Assembly (NCBI RefSeq): GCF_014283215.1 | Contig: NZ_JACOMF010000003.1 | Location: 1 to 64,000, forward strand | Origin: Siccirubricoccus deserti | GTDB taxonomy: Bacteria > Pseudomonadota > Alphaproteobacteria > Acetobacterales > Acetobacteraceae | Length of the DNA: 64,000 nucleotides | Direction of reading: 5' to 3' | Shown: piece after piece, positions 16,748-25,044 of the stretch | How positions within the stretch are numbered: position 1 is the stretch's first letter | Layout: each line of letters starts with the position of its first letter | Program-made: the position numbers and the translations under genes | Notes under the pieces: model-generated | Database searches by the model: none | Told to the model about the DNA's origin: nothing | What the model saw: only the letters and a program-made list of their open reading frames with translations

Positions 16748-17280
16748 GGTGGTCCTCCAAGACTTTGCGCGGAGGGTGCCACGTCGCGCGCCCGTTGGGC
16801 GAGGAATCGTGGCCAGGGCCCGACCCCCCAGGGCCGTGGCAGGTTGTTGGTGGCCCAGGCCACGGCGAACAGCACCGCCAGCCCCGGCAGCAGCGGCGAG
16901 AGCAGGAAATTCCACCCGGCATCCTCGGCGAAGACCACCAGCGGGTTGGCGCCGGCGGGAGAGTGGATGGTCCGCGTCGCCATCATCAGCGCCAGCCCTG
17001 CCCCCACCGCCGCCGCAGCCCAGAGCTCGACCGGCCCGCCGAAGGCCAGATGGCCCTGGTGGAACAGCAGCCCCACCAGGCTGGACAGCAGATGCCCGCC
17101 GAGGAAGCTGCGCGGCTGCGCCATGATGCCGCGCGGCATGCCGAAGAGGATGACGCAGGACCCGCCGAAGGAGGGCAGCAGCCAGGGGTGCTCGGTTACC
17201 CGCAGCAGCAGCACCGCGCCGATCAGCGCGGCGGTGCAGCCGAGGAAACAGATCAGCAGGCGTTGTGGGGGTACCCTCAT
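16744..17280 (-). CDS. HPP family integral membrane protein
   Basis: 178-residue membrane protein with four hydrophobic segments. HPP-family features are the PSFGGSCVILFGMP segment, the AQPRSFLGGHLLSSLVG motif (AQPR-N-GG in homologues) and ATRTIHSPAGANPLVV, where the SPAGANPL block is diagnostic. Plant and cyanobacterial HPP proteins have been linked to nitrite transport; in proteobacteria the role is not established. ATGA-type overlaps on both sides (17277-17280 and 16744-16747) place it in a tightly coupled chain with the DUF2064 transferase and the PfpI-type protein. Confidence 0.88.
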   Translation of the reverse strand: MRVPPQRLLICFLGCTAALIGAVLLLRVTEHPWLLPSFGGSCVILFGMPRGIMAQPRSFLGGHLLSSLVGLLFHQGHLAFGGPVELWAAAAVGAGLALMMATRTIHSPAGANPLVVFAEDAGWNFLLSPLLPGLAVLFAVAWATNNLPRPWGVGPWPRFLAQRARDVAPSAQSLGGPP

Positions 17281-17891
17281 GGCATGGCGGCATCCGATGG
17301 CCGGGCCGGGCCCCGACGGTCGCGCCTGACCGCCAGGGCCCGGTAATCCTCGGCAGTGTCGACATCCCGCAGCCGGCGCAGCACAGCGGTGCGCGGGCCG
17401 CAATTCGACAGGGTATCGGCCAGCGCATGCGGGCCGGACCAGCGCACTCCGGCGAAGGGCCGGGCCGGCCGGCGCGGGCCGAAGCCGACCAGCCAGTAGC
17501 CGCCATCCTCCGCCGGGCCGAAGACGGCGGGCACCCGGCCGAGGGCGCGGAAGGCATCGGCGATATCGGCGGCGCGGATTCCGGGAACGTCGCAACCGAT
17601 CAGCACCGCCCGCCGATGCCGCAGCAACGCCCGCTGCATCCGCTGGCCGAGATCGCCGCGTCCCTGCGGCCGCACCGCGATGCAGCGCGGCCAGCGCGCG
17701 GCGGCACGATCTGGCGTCACCGCCAGCTCGGTCCGCCAGCGCCGGCTGCGCCCGAGCCGGCGCAGCAGCGCCGCGACTTGCGCCCGGTGGAAGCGCAGCG
17801 CCGCCAGAGCGCCGATACCCTGCGCCAGTCGCCGCTTCACCTGGCCGAGGCGCGGCGCCCGGGCGAAAATGACCAGCGTATCTCCCTTCAC
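17277..17891 (-). CDS. DUF2064 (TIGR04282-type) glycosyltransferase-like protein
   Basis: 204-residue nucleotidyl/glycosyl transferase fold (GT-A). It opens DTLVIFARAPRLGQVKRRLA, the family's APxxGxVKTRL block, then has LIGCDVPGIRAADI (metal-binding Asp) and FGPAEDGGYWLVGF. The GTG start at 17891 overlaps the upstream stop as GTGA; the frame continues upstream only within the neighbour. TIGR04282 proteins usually sit beside a TIGR04283 GT2, as here, and are annotated for arsenosugar synthesis. No arsS or other arsenic gene is present, so that substrate is not supported here. Confidence 0.85.
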   Translation of the reverse strand: MKGDTLVIFARAPRLGQVKRRLAQGIGALAALRFHRAQVAALLRRLGRSRRWRTELAVTPDRAAARWPRCIAVRPQGRGDLGQRMQRALLRHRRAVLIGCDVPGIRAADIADAFRALGRVPAVFGPAEDGGYWLVGFGPRRPARPFAGVRWSGPHALADTLSNCGPRTAVLRRLRDVDTAEDYRALAVRRDRRGPARPSDAAMP

Positions 17892-18577
17892 CCATAGACC
17901 TTTCGGATCAGCCGCGGCGGCACGCCGAGGAACCACAGCGACAGGCACAGCAGATTCCGTGCCGAGCGGCGGCGCCAGCCGTCCCGCCGCCAGCGCTCGG
18001 CCGAGGTCACCGCCGCCGCCGGCAGCGCCACCAGCCGCTGGCGGCCGAGGCGGCGGACCAGATCCACATCCTCCATCAGCGGCAGCGGCCGGAAGCCACC
18101 GGTGGCATCATACAGGGTGCGGGAGATCAGCAGCCCCTGATCGCCATAGGGCAGCGCCAGCACCCGGCAGCGCCAGGCGACGGCGCGTTCCAGCCGGCGG
18201 GCCTCGGACGCCGTATCATCGAGGGCGAAGCGGAAATAGCCGGCGCGGCCAGTGCTGCCGGGGGCGGCGATGAAGCCGCGCACCACGGTCGCCCAGCCGG
18301 GCTCCGGGCGGGTGTCCGCATGCAGGAACAGCAGCCAGTCGCCAGCCGCCGCCGTGGCCCCGGCGGCAAGCTGGATGCCCCGCCCGCGCGGCGCCACCAC
18401 CACCCGCGCGCCGGCGGCGCGGGCCACTGCTGCGGTGTCGTCGGAGCTGCCGCCATCCACCACCACCAGCTCCGCCCCAGCCTCGGCCAGGGCGGCGAAT
18501 GTCGCCGGAAGACATGCGGAGGCATCCAAGGTGGGGACTACGATGGACAGGCTTTGTTCTCTGGGGATCTTAACCAA
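17888..18577 (-). CDS. TIGR04283-type family 2 glycosyltransferase
   Basis: 229-residue GT2. It opens SLSIVVPTLDASACL, with ELVVVDGGSSDDTA carrying the nucleotide-binding Asp, ARGRGIQL-like APRGRGIQLAAGA, and FLHADTRP with the metal-binding DxD-like HAD. The start is TTG at 18577 (decoded Met, then VKIPREQ); no better start precedes the conserved strand. First gene of the four-gene chain GT2, DUF2064, HPP, PfpI, each overlapping the next by 4 bp. The acceptor is unknown; the pair may build a small glycoside or glycolipid. It diverges from the radical SAM gene by 74 bp. Confidence 0.86.
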   Translation of the reverse strand: MVKIPREQSLSIVVPTLDASACLPATFAALAEAGAELVVVDGGSSDDTAAVARAAGARVVVAPRGRGIQLAAGATAAAGDWLLFLHADTRPEPGWATVVRGFIAAPGSTGRAGYFRFALDDTASEARRLERAVAWRCRVLALPYGDQGLLISRTLYDATGGFRPLPLMEDVDLVRRLGRQRLVALPAAAVTSAERWRRDGWRRRSARNLLCLSLWFLGVPPRLIRKVYG

Positions 18578-18651
18578 ACGTTCCTACATTGTTCTTGACA
18601 GCGGCTTCCGCAGGCCGGCAAGGTGGCATTGAACAGAAAAGGAACGGAGCC

Positions 18652-19785
18652 ATGCCGGACGGGCATTCTGTTTCTCTCGCCTCGCTGCCGTTGCGCAAGG
18701 GGTCTCCGCCCAAGGGCCGGGGCGCCATCTCGAATCCCGCCGTGCGCTTCGAAAGCACCGCGCGGGAGGCCTTCGACGATGGCTGGGGAAGCCTTGCCGA
18801 CCTCGCCGACCTGCCGCCGCTGCCGACCACGCTGCTGCGGGAGAAGGCGCGTAGCGCGATGGCCTGGAATGAGAGTCCGGACATCGGCTTCGACCGATCC
18901 ATTAACCCTTATCGCGGCTGCGAACACGGCTGCGTCTACTGCTACGCCCGGCCGTCCCACGCCTATGTCGGCTATTCGCCGGGGCTCGATTTCGAGACCA
19001 AGCTGCTGTTCAAGCCTGAGCTGCCGGCATTGCTGGAGAAGGAGCTGCGCAAGCCCGGCTATACGGCGAGGCCGGTTGCCCTCGGCGCCAACACCGACCC
19101 TTACCAGCCGATCGAGCGTACCCTGCTGCTGACCCGGCAGGTGCTGGAGGTGCTGGAACGCTTCGGTCATCCGGTCACCATCGTGACCAAATCGGCCGGG
19201 GTGCTGCGCGATCTCGACATCCTGCAGCGGCTGGCAAAGCGCAACCTGGTGCATGTGTGCCTTTCGGTCACCACGCTGGATGCGGCCCTGGCCCGCAGGA
19301 TGGAGCCACGCGCCGCGGCGCCGGCCCGGCGGGTGGAGGCGATCCGGCAGCTTGCCGCCGCCGAGATCCCGGCCGGCGTGCTGGCGGCGCCGATGATCCC
19401 CGGTCTCAACGATGCCGAGCTGGAGCGGATCCTGGCGGCCTGCGCCGCGGCCGGGGCAACCCGGGCGGGCTATGTGCTGCTGCGCCTGCCGCTCGAGATC
19501 CGGGAGTTGTTCGAGGAATGGGCCCGGGCGCATTTCCCGGAGCGCGCCGCCCGCATCCTGGCGCTGGTGCGGGAGACGCGAGGCGGGGCGATGAACGACA
19601 GCCGCTTCGGGGTGCGGCAGACCGGCACCGGCGTCTATGCCGACATGCTGGCCAACCGGTTCCGGATGGCGGTCGGCAGGCTCGGGTTGAACCGCAGCGC
19701 GGTCGCAGCGCAGCGCTTGGATTGCAGCCAATTCGTGCCGCCGCCACCGGCCGATGCGCCGGCGCGGCAGCTGGAGCTGCTGTAG
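18652..19785 (+). CDS. PA0069 family radical SAM protein
   Basis: 377-residue radical SAM enzyme. The 4Fe-4S triad is Cys90, Cys94 and Cys97 in NPYRGCEHGCVYCYAR, followed by GANTDPYQPIE and VTKSAGVLRDLDIL, diagnostic of the PA0069/Rv2578c (SplB-like) family. The N-terminal KGRGAISNPAVRFE is also typical. ATG at 18652 is preceded by GGAACGGAGCC; the open frame extends 21 codons upstream to TTG 18589 without similarity. A role in DNA or RNA repair has been suggested from SplB likeness but is unproven. Confidence 0.9.
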   Translation: MPDGHSVSLASLPLRKGSPPKGRGAISNPAVRFESTAREAFDDGWGSLADLADLPPLPTTLLREKARSAMAWNESPDIGFDRSINPYRGCEHGCVYCYARPSHAYVGYSPGLDFETKLLFKPELPALLEKELRKPGYTARPVALGANTDPYQPIERTLLLTRQVLEVLERFGHPVTIVTKSAGVLRDLDILQRLAKRNLVHVCLSVTTLDAALARRMEPRAAAPARRVEAIRQLAAAEIPAGVLAAPMIPGLNDAELERILAACAAAGATRAGYVLLRLPLEIRELFEEWARAHFPERAARILALVRETRGGAMNDSRFGVRQTGTGVYADMLANRFRMAVGRLGLNRSAVAAQRLDCSQFVPPPPADAPARQLELL

Positions 19786-19790
19786 CCGGC

Positions 19791-19820
19791 TGGCCCTCCC
19801 TCCCCATGGGGGGAGGGCCA
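19791..19820. terminator. Bidirectional terminator hairpin
   Basis: TGGCCCTCCC pairs perfectly with GGGAGGGCCA, with further CCC/GGG pairing inside, giving a stem of 10 bp or more. It lies 6 bp after the radical SAM stop and 6 bp before the convergent cupin stop, so it can end both transcripts. Confidence 0.65.
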
Positions 19821-19825
19821 GGGCT

Positions 19826-20242
19826 TCAGCCCTGGTTTTCCTCGGTGAAGAATTTCCGCCCATCAGCGAAGATGTTCGGCTTGAGGAACACGCCGAGGAC
19901 CGTCGCCCCCTCCGCCCCGGCCCAGGCGACATGGGTGTTGCCGGCAGGCCGCCAGACGAATTGGCCCGGCAGGCACTCGCCCTCCTCGTCGAGGAAATGT
20001 CCCTTCAGCACATAGGTCTGCTCAATGGCGGTGTGTTCGTGCAGCGGCACCTCGGCGCCCGGCTCCATCTCCAGCAGCAGCGTCGCCATGCCGGTGCCGT
20101 CGCTGTAGAGCGTCTTGCACTTGATGCCGGGGAATTTCGTCTCCTCCCACGGCATGTTCGGCACGTCGAGGAACACCGAGGCGGGCGAGGGCTCATCGGC
20201 CGTCAGGCGCTTGCGGGGCAGCTTGTGGGTTCCGTCGGGCAT
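19826..20242 (-). CDS. Cupin domain-containing protein
   Basis: 138-residue single-domain cupin. The metal-binding motif reads EVPLHEHTAIEQTYVLKG (His, His, Glu), and the second motif is PGQFVWRPAGNTHVAW with the fourth ligand His. Start at 20242 has AAGGA upstream. It resembles the ChrR-like/acetylacetone dioxygenase-like cupins, which bind Fe or Zn, but length and motifs alone do not assign a reaction. It stands alone, facing the radical SAM gene across a terminator. Confidence 0.85.
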   Translation of the reverse strand: MPDGTHKLPRKRLTADEPSPASVFLDVPNMPWEETKFPGIKCKTLYSDGTGMATLLLEMEPGAEVPLHEHTAIEQTYVLKGHFLDEEGECLPGQFVWRPAGNTHVAWAGAEGATVLGVFLKPNIFADGRKFFTEENQG

Positions 20243-20795
20243 GGTGCGCTTCCTTCTGGATTGGCGCGGCCGGTGGCTCCGCGCATTCCGGTCGCAGGAG
20301 CCTAGAGCAACCGCGGCCCGGCTGGAAACAGCCGCGGTGTGCCGCAGCGCACGGCGCCCGGGCGCGTGATGGGCGGAAAAACGCGGCATCGCCGCGGCGC
20401 GGCACCTCCGAAACCTCAGGCTGCGTGGAGCGGTCGAATGCGTATCATCGCAAGATCTCACCGACCGGCCCTGAACGGCCGATCCCTGACGCGGGCACTG
20501 GCTGCGCTCTGGAGCTGGCTTAGCGCCAGCGGCTATCGGCCAGAGCGGCATTACATGCGGGGCGGCCGGCCCCTGGATACCGGCCAAGCCTAGCAGGCTG
20601 TCGGCCTAAAAGCCGGCAGACAACGCCCGTAAGGTGAAAGCTATCGCCATATGATGCGCGCAAACCTGCAAATTCTGTGTGCTTCTCACAACCAAATTTT
20701 GCGCAGCAGCAAATCCGACGGGCTCCGAGAGCGGATCGCAGATAGGCATGACCGCCCCGGAGGGGACGTCCACCTTGCAGGCCACAGCGGCGGCG
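20243..20795. other. Intergenic stretch with a lower-GC patch; one possible small ORF
   Basis: Between the cupin start and the small ORF at 20796 no convincing gene is seen. One frame with GGAG 8 bp before an ATG (20438-20593, 51 codons, begins MRIIARSHRPALNG) could be a small protein but has no recognised relatives. From about 20600 to 20720 base composition drops well below the surrounding GC (CAAATTCTGTG, CCAAATTTTGC), as in a promoter, leader or acquired fragment. No tRNA or IS structure is evident. Confidence 0.3.
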
Positions 20796-20993
20796 CTACC
20801 GCCGGCCAGGCGCCAGGGCGAGCCCCAGCCGCGCCATGCCCATCATCATCTCGATGGCGAGGCAGGGCACCGCCAGGCATGCGAGGCCGGCAAGGATGGC
20901 GGTGTGGCCGTCGCCGCCTTGCGCCAGCACCGCCAGCGGGGCGCAAGCGGCGGTCGCCGCCAGCAGGATCCAAGGCCCCTCCTCCCGATCCAT
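20796..20993 (-). CDS. Possible small two-helix membrane protein
   Basis: 65 codons from ATG 20993. The product has a short charged start (MDREEGP) followed by two hydrophobic segments, about residues 8-24 (WILLAATAACAPLAVLA) and 31-48 (TAILAGLACLAVPCLAIE), and ends in APGRR. The layout suits a small inner-membrane protein. The ribosome-binding site is weak, the frame is open upstream to 21176, and no family is recognised, so this is a candidate only. Confidence 0.35.
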   Translation of the reverse strand: MDREEGPWILLAATAACAPLAVLAQGGDGHTAILAGLACLAVPCLAIEMMMGMARLGLALAPGRR

Positions 20994-21282
20994 GCCGGAC
21001 CATCCGCGGGGACGCCGTCGCCAGACCCGTTCCACGTCACACCCCATCGTTGCACCGGGATCAGCGGCGCCCCGGCTCACAGGTTGCAGCGCCGGGGCGG
21101 AAACTTGGTGTGCGGCACGACAGACGGAACGAGGCATCCCGCCGATGCGGACTATGGCGCAACGGAACCCCGCCACGCCACAGCGACGAAGGCTGGACGC
21201 AAACAGCCTGCGGGTATGTCAAGCTGCGGCGCACAGGCCGCGCTGACCGTGCCGGGCAGGGCAGGCCGCCGGCCCGCACGGC

Positions 21283-22020
21283 TCAGATCATCGCCATCCC
21301 GCCGTTCACATGCAGCGTCTGCCCGGTCACCCAGGCCGCCTCGGCGCTGGCCAAATAGGCAACGGCGCCGGCGATGTCCTCCGGCGTGCCCATCCGCGCC
21401 GCCGGGATGCGTTCCAGCAGCTTGCTCCGCTGCGCCTCGCCCAGCGCATCGGTCATCGCGGTCTTCACGAAGCCCGGGGCGACGACGTTCACCGTCACGT
21501 TGCGGGTCGCGACCTCCTGCGCCAGCGACTTGCTCATGCCGATCAGCCCGGCCTTGGCGGCGGCGTAATTGGCCTGCCCGGCATTGCCGGTGACGCCGAC
21601 GATGGAGGCGATGGAGACAATCCGCCCCCAGCGCTTCTTCATCATCCCGCGCAGCGCGGTGCGGGCCAGGCGGAAGGGCGCGGTCAGATCCACGTCCAGT
21701 ACCGCCGCCCAATCGGCGTCGCCCATGCGCAGCGCCAGCATGTCGCGGGTGAAGCCGGCGTTGTTCACCAGGATATCGAGCCCGCCGAGCCCGGCCTCCA
21801 CCGCCTCGACCAGCGCCGCGGGCGCGGCCGGGTCGGCGAGATCGGCCGGGGCGACCAGGACGCGCTCGCCCAGCTCCGCCGCGAGTGCCTCCAGCTCCGC
21901 CGTGCGGCGGCCGGTGAGAGCCACCGCGGCGCCCTGGGCGTGCAGCGCCTTCGCTACCGCAGCACCGATGCCGCCGGTCGCCCCGGTGACGAGCGCGACC
22001 TTGCCATCCAGTCGGAACAT
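21283..22020 (-). CDS. fabG: 3-oxoacyl-[acyl-carrier-protein] reductase FabG
   Basis: 245-residue SDR that reduces 3-oxoacyl-ACP with NADPH in fatty-acid elongation. TGATGGIG is at residues 12-19, NNAG at 86-89, and the catalytic Ser139, Tyr152 and Lys156 (NYAAAK) are present. Residues GRR after the second strand favour NADPH. The C-terminal TGQTLHVNGGMAMI is the classic FabG ending. GAAGGAGAT precedes the start. It lies 71 bp downstream of fabD, in the conserved fabD-fabG order, but the expected acpP does not follow. Confidence 0.95.
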   Translation of the reverse strand: MFRLDGKVALVTGATGGIGAAVAKALHAQGAAVALTGRRTAELEALAAELGERVLVAPADLADPAAPAALVEAVEAGLGGLDILVNNAGFTRDMLALRMGDADWAAVLDVDLTAPFRLARTALRGMMKKRWGRIVSIASIVGVTGNAGQANYAAAKAGLIGMSKSLAQEVATRNVTVNVVAPGFVKTAMTDALGEAQRSKLLERIPAARMGTPEDIAGAVAYLASAEAAWVTGQTLHVNGGMAMI

Positions 22021-22091
22021 GGCGCGATCTCCTTCAGATACAGGCTGTGCCGGCCGCGGGCCGGCGGTCGGGCAGAGGCTTCGCCGGCCCG

Positions 22092-23051
22092 CTAGATCGA
22101 TTTCAGGAAGGCCTCGACCTCGGCCGGTGTGCCGATGGCGGAGGCGGTGGCGTCCGGCGCGTTGCGCTTCATCAGCCCGGTCAGCACCTTGCCGGCGCCG
22201 AGCTCGACGAAGCGGTCGCAGCCCATGGTGGCCATGGCGGCGACGCATTCGCGCCAGCGCACCGTCGCCGTCACCTGCCGCACCAGCAGGTCGCGGATCT
22301 CATCCGGGCCGGTCGCCTTGGCGGCACTGACATTGGCCACCACCGGCACCAGCGGGGCGACCAGCCGGGCCTGACCCAGCGCATCCCGCATCACATCGGC
22401 GGCGGGCGCCATCAGCGCGCAATGGAAGGGTGCCGAGACCGGCAGCGGCAGGGCCCGCTTGATGCCGGCGCCGGGTGCCGCCGCCACCGCGCGGTCCACC
22501 GCCGGCTTCGCGCCGGAGATCACCACCTGGCCGCCGCCGTTGTCATTGGCGATCTCGACCACCTCGGTGGCGCCGGTCTCGGGGTTCGGGCCGGCGGCCT
22601 CGCAGAGCGCGCGAGCCTGCTCAAGCTCCGCGCCGAGCAGCGCCGCCATGGCACCGGTGCCGGGCGGCGTCGCCTGCTGCATCGCCTCGCCGCGCAGCCG
22701 CAGCAGTCGGGCGGCGGTGGCCAGGTCGAAGGCGCGGGCGGCGGTCAGCGCGCTGTACTCGCCGAGCGAATGGCCGGCCACCAGGGCGACCCGGGCGGCA
22801 AGGTCGAAGCCGCCCTCGGCCTCCAGCACCCGCAGCACCGCGACGGAGGCGGCCATCAGCGCCGGCTGGGCATTGGCGGTCAGGGTCAACTCCTCCGCCG
22901 GGCCCTCGAACATCAGCCGGGAGAGCTTCTGCTTCAGCGCCTCGTCGATTTCCTGGAAGACCTCGCGCGCGGCGGGGAAGGCGGCGGCGAGGTCGCGGCC
23001 CATGCCGGGGGCCTGGCTGCCCTGGCCGGGGAAGACGAAGGCGAGCGCCAT
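22092..23051 (-). CDS. fabD: Malonyl-CoA:ACP transacylase FabD
   Basis: 319 residues, the usual length. FabD moves malonyl groups from CoA to ACP to start fatty-acid elongation. It begins MALAFVFPGQGSQ, has the nucleophile Ser95 in GHSLGEYSAL and the catalytic His210 in SAPFHCALM; the oxyanion QGSQ motif is at residues 10-13. The start at 23051 has AGGAAA upstream; the frame extends 15 codons further without similarity. First gene of the fabD-fabG pair. Confidence 0.96.
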   Translation of the reverse strand: MALAFVFPGQGSQAPGMGRDLAAAFPAAREVFQEIDEALKQKLSRLMFEGPAEELTLTANAQPALMAASVAVLRVLEAEGGFDLAARVALVAGHSLGEYSALTAARAFDLATAARLLRLRGEAMQQATPPGTGAMAALLGAELEQARALCEAAGPNPETGATEVVEIANDNGGGQVVISGAKPAVDRAVAAAPGAGIKRALPLPVSAPFHCALMAPAADVMRDALGQARLVAPLVPVVANVSAAKATGPDEIRDLLVRQVTATVRWRECVAAMATMGCDRFVELGAGKVLTGLMKRNAPDATASAIGTPAEVEAFLKSI

Positions 23052-23177
23052 GGCGTTTCCTGCTGTTCCTGGGGCGGAATCCTTCGCCCGATGCACGAAC
23101 CGGGCGCGGGCCCGGGGCGACCGCGCCTAAACCCTGGTCACTTCGGTGTCAACGCAAGCCCATCGGGTCACGTCGCA

Positions 23178-23906
23178 TCAGGGCGTTGCCTCGCCGCCCA
23201 TGGCGCGGACCATCGGTAGCGCGACTGGCGGCAACTGGCTGGCTGCGGACTCCTCCAGCTTCTGCCGCACCGCCAGGCCGGGGCCGGAGGAGGTCTCGCC
23301 GCTGGGCGGCGGCGGGGGCGGCGCAACCACCGGCGGAGGCGGCACCGCCGGAATGGTGGTGGGTGCGCCGGCCGAGGTGGGCGTCACGGGGGTGGCGTGC
23401 TCGGCCGGGCCCGGCGCTTCCCTCGCCACCTCGGCCGGCGTCGCCGGTGGCTGGGTGGTGTAGTCCGGCACGATTCGCGCTTGGTTGCCGGCGATCACCA
23501 GCACCCGCTGGCCGACCACCAGCGGCGTGGTATCGCGCTGAGTGACCGAAACAAGTTCCTGTTTGGCGGTGCGGACGACGTATTCGAAGGCCTTGGTGTC
23601 GACCACGACGTGCTCGGTCGCGGTGCCGATCAGCCCGCCAATCAGTGCCCCGCCGACGCCGCCGAGCGCGGCGCCGATGCCGCCGCCCGGCGTCTGCGCG
23701 CCCAGCACGCCGCCGGCCGCGGCGCCGGTGGCGGCGCCGGTGCTGCCCTCGGCGGAGACCTGGACCTCACGCCGGCCGACCACCATGCCCTGTTCCACCC
23801 GGTTCGCCTGTTGCACGGCGCGGGTGGCGTAGGTGTCCGGAGAATAATCGGATTTGCAGCCGGCCAACAGGGCCAGCACGGCGAGGAGGGGGAGGCGGTG
23901 CTGCAA
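23178..23906 (-). CDS. Glycine-zipper outer-membrane lipoprotein (SlyB/Pcp-like) with proline-rich tail
   Basis: 242 residues from TTG 23906 (GTG 23936 is an alternative). A lipoprotein signal LPLLAVLALLAGC puts the lipidated Cys near residue 17, followed by SDYSPDTYATRAVQQANRVEQG, a SlyB/Pcp-like block. Residues about 55-100 form a glycine zipper (TGAATGAAAGGVLGA, GGVGGALIGGLIG) typical of 17-kDa antigen-type proteins. A C-terminal half of Pro/Ala repeats (VPPPPVVAPPPPPP) is longer than in SlyB. Probable envelope-stability role. Monocistronic, upstream of the divergent ribosomal operon. Confidence 0.8.
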   Translation of the reverse strand: MQHRLPLLAVLALLAGCKSDYSPDTYATRAVQQANRVEQGMVVGRREVQVSAEGSTGAATGAAAGGVLGAQTPGGGIGAALGGVGGALIGGLIGTATEHVVVDTKAFEYVVRTAKQELVSVTQRDTTPLVVGQRVLVIAGNQARIVPDYTTQPPATPAEVAREAPGPAEHATPVTPTSAGAPTTIPAVPPPPVVAPPPPPPSGETSSGPGLAVRQKLEESAASQLPPVALPMVRAMGGEATP

Positions 23907-24064
23907 GGCAAGGTCCCGTTCCGGTGGGTGCTGCACATAGAATAGCAGGGCGGCGGAGTCACGCTGGAAGCGGCTGGAGGGCCGGCCAACCAATAGCGCG
24001 GCTCCCGCACCGCAGCGCGCGGTGTCTGTTCGGAGATTGGGATCTCAGGCATGCAGGGTATTCC

Positions 24065-24093
24065 TTGCTACAGAATATATTCCTGTTATTCTG
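24065..24093 (+). promoter_or_regulatory. Candidate promoter/operator upstream of rpsF
   Basis: An AT-rich island stands out here. It contains TTGCTA (24065-24070), a 16-bp spacer and TATTCT (24087-24092), a plausible -35/-10 pair. It also contains a perfect inverted repeat, CAGAATA (24071-24077) and TATTCTG (24087-24093), with 9 bp between. It lies about 160 bp before the rpsF start, leaving a long leader. Whether it is a promoter, an operator or an RNA hairpin cannot be told from sequence. Confidence 0.4.
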
Positions 24094-24254
24094 CCGGACC
24101 AGGAGCTTGCTGCCCCTTGCGCCGCAACCCCCGTCCGTGCTTAACGCCCCGCTTCCCTGCCGCCCGCGGAGGCATCGCGCGCGGCTATGCCCAATTCGCG
24201 CCCGGCGGCATCCCGTCCCGGACCAATGGGCTGAGACAGCCATAGGGGGAACCC

Positions 24255-24725
24255 ATGCCGCTATATGAATGCGTGTTCATCGCACGCAACGATGTCACCC
24301 AGCAGCAGGTCGACGCCATCGCCGACCAGATCACCACCGTCCTGACCGAACAGGGCGGCGAGGTGAAGAAGCGCGAGTACTGGGGCCTGCGTGGCCTCGC
24401 CTACAAGATCAAGAAGAACCGCAAGGGGCACTACATGCTCCTCGGCATCGATGCCTCCCCGGCGGCGATGCAGGAGGCCGAGCGCCAGCTCGGCCTGAAC
24501 GAGGACGTGCTGCGCGAGATGACCCTCAGGATCGAGGCGATCGACGAGGCGCCCTCCGCCATCCTCACCCGCCGTGGCGAGGAGCGCGAGCGTGACCGCG
24601 GCTTCCGTGGCCCCCGCCCGCCGGGCCGCTTCACCAGCGGCCGCCGCGAGCGTGGCGACGAGCGCGAGGAATTCCGTGCCCGCCCGCGCGACGAGGTCGA
24701 TCCCTCCATCGGCGGCGAGGAGTAA
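24255..24725 (+). CDS. rpsF: 30S ribosomal protein bS6
   Basis: 156 residues: the bS6 core (MPLYECVFIARNDVTQQQV, KREYWGLRGLAYKIKKNRKG, HYMLLGIDA) spans about 1-100. A long charged Arg/Glu-rich tail (RGEERERDRGFRGP) follows, as in other alphaproteobacteria. bS6 binds bS18 in the 30S platform. GGGGGAAC precedes the ATG. First gene of rpsF-rpsR-DUF2232-rplI; rpsR follows after 3 bp. Confidence 0.98.
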   Translation: MPLYECVFIARNDVTQQQVDAIADQITTVLTEQGGEVKKREYWGLRGLAYKIKKNRKGHYMLLGIDASPAAMQEAERQLGLNEDVLREMTLRIEAIDEAPSAILTRRGEERERDRGFRGPRPPGRFTSGRRERGDEREEFRARPRDEVDPSIGGEE

Positions 24726-24728
24726 GCA

Positions 24729-25016
24729 ATGTCCGACATCACCCCACCCGCCGACCTGAACCCGGCCGCCCGCCGCCCCGCCGTCGGCGCCCGCCGGCCG
24801 TTCTACCGCCGCCGGAAGTCCTGCCCCTTCTCCGGCCCGAACGCGCCGAAGATCGACTACAAGGACGTGCGGCTGCTGTCCCGCTTCCTGTCCGAGCGTG
24901 GCAAGATCGTGCCGAGCCGCATCACCGCGGTCAGCGCCAAGAAGCAGCGCGAGCTGGCGAACGCGATCAAGCGCGCCCGCTTCCTCGCACTGCTGCCCTA
25001 CGTCATCAACGACTAG
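24729..25016 (+). CDS. rpsR: 30S ribosomal protein bS18
   Basis: 95 residues, with an N-terminal extension and the family core [39 protein letters not shown] and [20 protein letters not shown]. bS18 forms a heterodimer with bS6 on 16S rRNA, in keeping with adjacent genes 3 bp apart. Product length and conserved blocks are normal. Confidence 0.98.
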   Translation: MSDITPPADLNPAARRPAVGARRPFYRRRKSCPFSGPNAPKIDYKDVRLLSRFLSERGKIVPSRITAVSAKKQRELANAIKRARFLALLPYVIND

Positions 25017-25044
25017 GCCGGGCGACCGGCCGAGCAGCACGGGA

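Noticed and set aside
17277-18577. Arsenosugar biosynthesis locus
   Set aside because: Only the two transferases are present; no ArsS, ArsM or ArsR gene is seen, so the name would overreach.
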